Source: Pedobacter sp. PACM 27299 (GTDB lineage Bacteria > Bacteroidota > Bacteroidia > Sphingobacteriales > Sphingobacteriaceae). Taken from it: a stretch of DNA of 64,000 nt. Positions 60,001 to 64,000 of this stretch are shown in pieces (positions within the stretch are counted from its first letter, which is position 1; each line of letters begins with the position of its first letter). The notes under the pieces are model-generated. The model saw only the letters and a list, made by a program, of their open reading frames with translations, did not search any database and was not told the DNA's origin. The stretch covers positions 2,480,001 to 2,544,000 of the forward strand of contig NZ_CP012996.1 of assembly GCF_001412655.1 (NCBI RefSeq). The letters are read 5' to 3'. The translations under genes and the position numbers were made by a program.

Positions 60001-63000
60001 TGGCTGTTCTTTTAAACTGGGTTGTAAATAGATGGATTGCTCATTTTTATACAACTGGTTGTTCAATACATAGGCACTCGTAAAAAGGAGGTTTTCTACC
60101 GCATCTTTAGGGATTTTGATCGGGTAGATTTGTAATCCTTTGTTTTGATACTGGCTATAGTAAAGGGTTTTTATGGACAATCCTTTATTTGTTTTTGCAT
60201 AATATTTCAGGGAATATGTTACATAAGCGTCATCTAGAGCCGCAGTATAGGAAGTTAGCGTATCTCCAGCATTTACGGCATTTGCAGGGAGATATTTGAA
60301 GTCTTCGAGGCGGCCGGGAACTGTTCTTTCCTGACTGTCGAAAATGTTAAATGTCCTGGATGATTGCCCGCTGAGCTGGCCGGATTTCTGCGTACTGGCT
60401 ATGATTTCATAGCTGCCAGTTGGGAACAGGCTTTTATGAAAAACATACTTTGCTGTGCTATCTATATCGATCTCCTGTGTGGATACCAATTGTTTTTCCT
60501 GTTTTGTCTGTTCGTAGAAGTTCAGGTTAGGGAACCAATTTTTCAGGTTTTCTTTGGAGTATAACCATTGGTCAACTTTCTTATTGTTTACGGTATCCGG
60601 AACTTGTTCCAGCTTGTAAATGCTTAAACTGATCCGATCTGGTTGATAACTGCTGACGGTAGATTTGGCAAGAATAGAGAGCGTTGGAAGCGCCTTTCTA
60701 TCGTAGTAGTTTTCTAAAGGGATATCTATTTTTACCGGCCATGAAGAAAGGGAGTATTGATCCTGAAGCTGGATACTTTCGCCGGTAGATTCCGTCGCTA
60801 CCGCGTTCAGCTGATAACTATACAGCTGCTCTTTGTCCGGGGATTTTAAGGCTTCCGGATTAATGACATCTTTTACCCGGATCACCAGTTCACCCTTTGC
60901 ATCAGTATAACCGATACTGTCTAGTAATCTAGGTTTTTTACGGTTGGAATAACCATATTTATAATCATCTTTCTCCAGCTGATAAGTAATCATTACATTT
61001 TTCAAATCTGCTCCACTGAGTGATTTTACCTTGATTTTCAATTCGAATGGTTCTCCCGGCATAGTTCCTTGCTTCGGTTTTTCCATGGTCATTTCGAGGG
61101 TAGGACGTTTATATTCCTCTACTTTGAAATTCCCGCTTTCAGCATCCACGTTTTTGCCGCTGATCTCCCATCTTCCGGGTAATGCATCTTTAGCAAGGAG
61201 AAAGGAGCCGGAGAAACTACCATAAGCATCTGGACTTATCCTGATGGTATCGATTGTTTTATAAGTTGGGTTTTTTAAGATTAAATGGGGATGATAAAGC
61301 GCCAGCCATTTTTTGAAAGCTGGATTGGTTGCATCGCTGAAAACCACAGGTGTTCCGGTAGCTGGGTCTCTGGTGGATAAAATGGCCTTATAGAATACCT
61401 GCTGGCCAGGTCTGTAAATACTTCTGTCTGTATAAATATGGAATTTTGCCTCTTCGTCATAAAAGTCTTCCAGGTCTTCATAATCCTCCTGATTGTAAAT
61501 TCCTTTTGGCAATGGATCTGCATCAGCCGTAAAATGGTGAAGGAGGGTATCTCTGCCTAAAACTAATAAGATCTTATCGGCACTTTTTTTTCCACTGAAT
61601 ACAAATCCCTGCGCATCTGAAATGAAGTCTTGTTTGATGATCTGCTTCGGGATAGCTTTCTTGTTTTTCTCTTTCAGGTAATAGCTGCCGCTTGCCTTAA
61701 CGCCTTTAATTGCTGCGCCGGTCTTTCGATTGAGCACCATAAAACGATCGCCGGTATTTACTGCGGCCAGACTGGAAACCTGGAAATTCAGGTCTCCTAT
61801 AGTGGTTTTTGTCTGATTTTCCCTGATCTTTTCTACGGAAAATAAGATGGAATAGGATCCTGCCGGTAAAGCTTCCAGTTTTAAATAGGCACTATGTTTA
61901 TCATAATCCTCTGGTAAAGCGGGGAGGCTAAAGCTCGAATCCAGGAAAGCCGGCTTTCGGAGCAGCACATTTAACCGATTTATTTTTTCAGTTGGCAGCT
62001 GTTCTTTGACGCCGACTTTTACGATCCTATAAAATAGTTTTTGTGCGTTTCTGTATTTTGCAGTAATTAGAATGGGTTCCTCAGGGATTTGTCTATCCTC
62101 AGTCTGAAACCTTAATTCCTGTGCATTGATCTTTCTCAGCATGGTTTCCAGACTATTCTTATAGCTGGGGAATTGATTTAAAAGGAGTTTATTTTGCTCG
62201 TAAAGATTGACGGCAAGCGCAAGCTGTCCTTTGTATTTATCTTCAAATTGAACGCCATATCTACTTCCATTTCTAAAATGTATCAAAAACAAATGATAGG
62301 TTGCTGCAGCATTTAACTTTTGATATTTAGCATTTAAACTCTCCTGAAGATATTTCTTCCAGGCTTTATCGACCATTTCATTCTCCTGATGCTGTGTATA
62401 CATCAGGTATTTTAAAAGCAACTGAATATATTGTAATTGCTCCGGGTTAGGGATGTGCTGATCCATCCAGCTCAGGTAAGATTCTAATACTTTTGAACCG
62501 GATTTATCCATGGTATGGAGTACCATAATTTGACTTCCGAATTCGGCTGAGCTGGTCGTAATTAGGTCTTTAACCTGATCTGCTGTGAAAGGGAGTACGC
62601 TGTTCTTACCAAACTCGTAGGCAATTCTTTCGGAATGTGCAATGTCCGCCAAATCAGGTTTGAATAGCAGTTGATCTCCTGTAGAGGACAGCCAGTTGAG
62701 GTCTTCCGTAGTTTTCAGATGTGTTCTGCCTGATTTTAAAACTGCATTGAAATGAGATCTGATCAGGCTGTCTCTTTCCTGCTGAGTCAGTGTTCTGTAG
62801 TTATAGGGCTGGCTGACTGGCGGGAAGCGAGAAGTCTTGAACTTAAGGTTTTTAAATTGACTCAATTTTAAGCGTCTAACTTGTAAGATGTGCATTACAT
62901 TTTTAAGGAGAGTAGAACTGCCGGGATTTGTTAAGAGGCTGTCGATGAATGCACTGTTTTTAAAATAAAGACTGTCTTCTGTTTTTAAGTCTTTAATGAG

Positions 63001-63225
63001 CATCTGATAGTAGGCATATCTTGCAAATGCAATGTCATTTCCATTTAACCTGGCCTCAGATTTTCCTTTAGTGACTTTTGCCAAGGTTTCCTGTAGGTTT
63101 TTGCTATTCTTGATGGAGTTTTCAATATCGGTCCAGTTGCTGCTGGGTAAAACTTGAGCTACGGTATTTGAGGCCGTTATTGTCAATACCAATAGTAAAG
63201 CTACTAGGGAAGAGAGGTAATTCAT
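57100..63225 (-). CDS. Alpha-2-macroglobulin family protein with inserted SusC-type plug
   Basis: The protein has 2041 residues with a signal peptide (LLLVLTITASNTVAQ). The N-terminal 550 residues are helical and beta repeats of MG type; the MG2 motif TDRSIYRPGQQVFYKAIL is near residue 598. At about 1165-1275 there is a TonB-receptor plug: LLQGRVPGLSISGG, LDEVMVAGYGMRSKQMTSS, IQIRGLSRP, MIVDGVEYTG and GSRAAGGLIIIST. The A2M domain follows (TAFFFPAIYADQNGLYTFSF, near 1297). The CAEQ thioester has Cys at residue 1521. The C-terminus is the receptor-binding-like end. It is probably a periplasmic protease trap. No beta-barrel follows the plug. Confidence 0.92.
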   Translation of the reverse strand: MNYLSSLVALLLVLTITASNTVAQVLPSSNWTDIENSIKNSKNLQETLAKVTKGKSEARLNGNDIAFARYAYYQMLIKDLKTEDSLYFKNSAFIDSLLTNPGSSTLLKNVMHILQVRRLKLSQFKNLKFKTSRFPPVSQPYNYRTLTQQERDSLIRSHFNAVLKSGRTHLKTTEDLNWLSSTGDQLLFKPDLADIAHSERIAYEFGKNSVLPFTADQVKDLITTSSAEFGSQIMVLHTMDKSGSKVLESYLSWMDQHIPNPEQLQYIQLLLKYLMYTQHQENEMVDKAWKKYLQESLNAKYQKLNAAATYHLFLIHFRNGSRYGVQFEDKYKGQLALAVNLYEQNKLLLNQFPSYKNSLETMLRKINAQELRFQTEDRQIPEEPILITAKYRNAQKLFYRIVKVGVKEQLPTEKINRLNVLLRKPAFLDSSFSLPALPEDYDKHSAYLKLEALPAGSYSILFSVEKIRENQTKTTIGDLNFQVSSLAAVNTGDRFMVLNRKTGAAIKGVKASGSYYLKEKNKKAIPKQIIKQDFISDAQGFVFSGKKSADKILLVLGRDTLLHHFTADADPLPKGIYNQEDYEDLEDFYDEEAKFHIYTDRSIYRPGQQVFYKAILSTRDPATGTPVVFSDATNPAFKKWLALYHPHLILKNPTYKTIDTIRISPDAYGSFSGSFLLAKDALPGRWEISGKNVDAESGNFKVEEYKRPTLEMTMEKPKQGTMPGEPFELKIKVKSLSGADLKNVMITYQLEKDDYKYGYSNRKKPRLLDSIGYTDAKGELVIRVKDVINPEALKSPDKEQLYSYQLNAVATESTGESIQLQDQYSLSSWPVKIDIPLENYYDRKALPTLSILAKSTVSSYQPDRISLSIYKLEQVPDTVNNKKVDQWLYSKENLKNWFPNLNFYEQTKQEKQLVSTQEIDIDSTAKYVFHKSLFPTGSYEIIASTQKSGQLSGQSSRTFNIFDSQERTVPGRLEDFKYLPANAVNAGDTLTSYTAALDDAYVTYSLKYYAKTNKGLSIKTLYYSQYQNKGLQIYPIKIPKDAVENLLFTSAYVLNNQLYKNEQSIYLQPSLKEQPELIIEKYRKVMTPGARETFSVSIKTAKENIAAQLMTVLYDASLDKLESHNWGSPFNSYFNGYFNRSWSYNVTNMQWNNLDLFQLRNDDFIIDDYYRIDHLLQGRVPGLSISGGLQESNQLDEVMVAGYGMRSKQMTSSIQIRGLSRPIDKNQHLMIVDGVEYTGSMDKFDPATIQMMVLKGAEATALYGSRAAGGLIIISTNGKIILPNATEEPKAIIRKDFNETAFFFPAIYADQNGLYTFSFTMPQTATEWHWKMLAHTQKGLFAYAERKLNTRLNLMVQPNMPRLLYQGDELVLKSRVSNLDSIAMNVKLSCKIEDAVTGEDLTLLLLKGQSSKIILLPAKQTDSEGFSFKIPEGQLNPLKIVTTATGPGIADAEEHTLPILPKKIFVRQQLPTVFSTKDSIIKAPVFPADAELYGLGIYIDPKPQAAVVNALPYLVNYPYDCAEQTFNKLFAYVTAGKLMRSDAAIAASFLKADQALAADSSITSLLPDELTEASMPWLNLANHTSKQQKQLYQTLDTLASKPKMFDLLEKLHKMQNEDGGVPWFEGGLSNHWISNYLIRGFAKLEQAGWIAPKPQEQEAFLKKMIAYADLQFLKNTADSRLYAADARSYWKDQYKIDSLVYKKIQESIRSQLENIDKASLYTQALWITVASKYVTKEDPLSAKIESQRKYLLERAISDEKHGLRWKEFSNGGDLNHSKEETIAMLYEAFAGNKSVSNGLVKWMLTARQDYNWTSTIGTAAAIDMIQASPELNISAAADVVRAKVENQNISISNDMMSGKSKQFISLSKNAPAIQISANHPAVGGITWYYFSASPNTDAPNPALKLVKSLYTFNAKLDKWLELAPAPEVKVGDKIKVLLTVETEKPLRFLQIDDKRAGAFEPLNNKSGQQYEAGIPYYKAIRDSGQQLFIDFLPSGRSEFSYEVIVSQEGTFRNGAAVLQCLYNPGITAHSNSIMVLSKPAH

Positions 63226-63275
63226 GGAATATAGTTGAGCGTAATAAACGTGTTGAATATAGGGATTTATTTTCC

Positions 63276-64000
63276 TTATATCAGGTTCATTCTTTCTGCA
63301 ATTCTACAGGCTTCCAGAGAGTTGCTCACCCTTAGTTTTTCTAATATATTCTGACGGTGTCTATTGACCGTATTGATACTTATTGATAATAAATCCGCTA
63401 TTTCTTTGCTCATTTTACCTTTGCGGATCAACATTAAGATCTCCCTTTCACGACTGGATAGGAGTTGACTGGCGGTCTGCTGATCAGGTTTTATACTGAG
63501 GCCGGTCGTAGAATTGAGAATTAGACTGTATGGGACTGATGCGGTAGATGGATCAGTAGAAAGATGATATAGGCAAAGCGCTAACCACAAGCTGCCATTT
63601 ACCGCACTGGATACATAAAACATGCGGTGTTCCACAAATACATAGCTTCCATTTTTGCCCTGCATGCGGATTTTGCTTTTGACTTGATAGTCAGATCTTT
63701 CTTCAAGAGGGAGGTTTTTTATGATATTGAAAAACTGCAGCTCCAGCAGGTGTTTCTCAAAGAGGTCATCTGGATGGATCTTATTAAAAATAGCTTCTTC
63801 CCATATCGAGTTGATCTCTTCTGAACTTTCATTTTCATATAGGCCAAGTGCCGCCGCCGCCTTGCCTTTATAGATATAACTTTTATTGGCATTCATATCA
63901 CTCAATACCGCTATAGCGTTTTCTATCCTGGAATACATCAGGGCCATAAACTGATATTGGCTCAGACGGGTCGGCTGATCCAGCTCTGCGCCAAAGGTCT
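63276..64000 (-). CDS. LuxR-family transcriptional regulator, 5'-truncated by the window edge
   Basis: The frame runs past an ATG at 63947 to the window end in the minus direction (RLSQYQF precedes it), so the true start is probably outside. The visible 240 residues have a PAS-like N-terminal part (NAIAVLSDMNANKSYIYKGK, IHPDDLFEKHLLELQFFN, RMQGKNGSYVFVEHRMFY) and a C-terminal LuxR HTH with LLSSREREILMLIRKGKMSK, EIADLLSISINTVNRHRQNI and LEKLRVSNSLEACRI. It lies 50 bp upstream of the alpha-2-macroglobulin gene on the same strand and may be cotranscribed with it or control it. Confidence 0.9.
   Translation of the reverse strand, partial: TFGAELDQPTRLSQYQFMALMYSRIENAIAVLSDMNANKSYIYKGKAAAALGLYENESSEEINSIWEEAIFNKIHPDDLFEKHLLELQFFNIIKNLPLEERSDYQVKSKIRMQGKNGSYVFVEHRMFYVSSAVNGSLWLALCLYHLSTDPSTASVPYSLILNSTTGLSIKPDQQTASQLLSSREREILMLIRKGKMSKEIADLLSISINTVNRHRQNILEKLRVSNSLEACRIAERMNLI

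Overview
The window comes from a Bacteroidota chromosome, most likely a Sphingobacteriaceae member close to Pedobacter. The grounds are Bacteroidota-type -7 boxes (TAnnTTTG) before several genes, an almost complete lack of Shine-Dalgarno sites, a small histone H1-like protein, an OmpA protein with PD40 repeats, a LytTR/LytS pair, an alpha-2-macroglobulin carrying a SusC-type plug, and AT-rich low-GC sequence. No rRNA, tRNA, CRISPR array, insertion sequence or prophage was seen. Most of the window is core chromosome.

Layout. 1-4.4 kb: the end of a Mom/GNAT-like gene, miaA, a small outer-membrane barrel, a DUF3347 lipoprotein and citrate synthase. 4.4-9.3 kb (minus): a DUF3667 membrane protein, a nucleoside-type MFS permease, a bifunctional-nuclease protein and etfBA. 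9.3-20.1 kb: TPR protein, chromate transporter, dnaB, rlmB, an Hsp70-like protein, kdsD-manC, recQ and kdsA, so KDO and mannose-nucleotide supply for surface glycans lies here. 20-25.8 kb: an OmpA/PD40 protein, queE, a Rieske protein, folD and lepA. 25.9-29.7 kb (minus): a tight four-gene run of aminotransferase, omega-amidase, glycosylasparaginase and cutC. 29.8-33.1 kb: queuosine precursor transporter yhhQ, a RES/Xre toxin-antitoxin pair whose toxin is frameshifted, a Gre-type factor, a 0.9-kb gene-poor gap and the histone-like gene. 33.1-44 kb: aldo/keto reductase, histidine decarboxylase with a divergent Lrp regulator, YceH, poxB, pncB, PhnA, an Asp/Glu racemase, a MocR regulator and an EamA transporter. 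44-49.4 kb: arylamine N-acetyltransferase, DUF2461, and a MATE exporter plus siderophore-interacting protein with a divergent AraC regulator.

49.4-64 kb is the more accessory part. It holds a secreted protein built from exact 25-residue DIFGN repeats, a CarboxypepD_reg protein, a lipoprotein and a Bcr/CflA exporter. Next comes a LytTR response regulator and LytS-type kinase, whose upstream region carries four copies of a 16-bp element as two outward-facing tandem pairs (period 21 bp). Divergent from it is a three-gene operon: an unknown gene with a frameshift, an outer-membrane barrel and a one-cysteine HMA-like protein. Last are a 2041-residue alpha-2-macroglobulin with a CAEQ thioester and a SusC-like plug just before the A2M domain, and a LuxR-type regulator cut by the window edge.

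The best candidates for something new are the LytTR module with its operator, the plug-bearing alpha-2-macroglobulin and the DIFGN-repeat protein. Two genes carry single-base disruptions in T/A homopolymers, which could be sequence errors.
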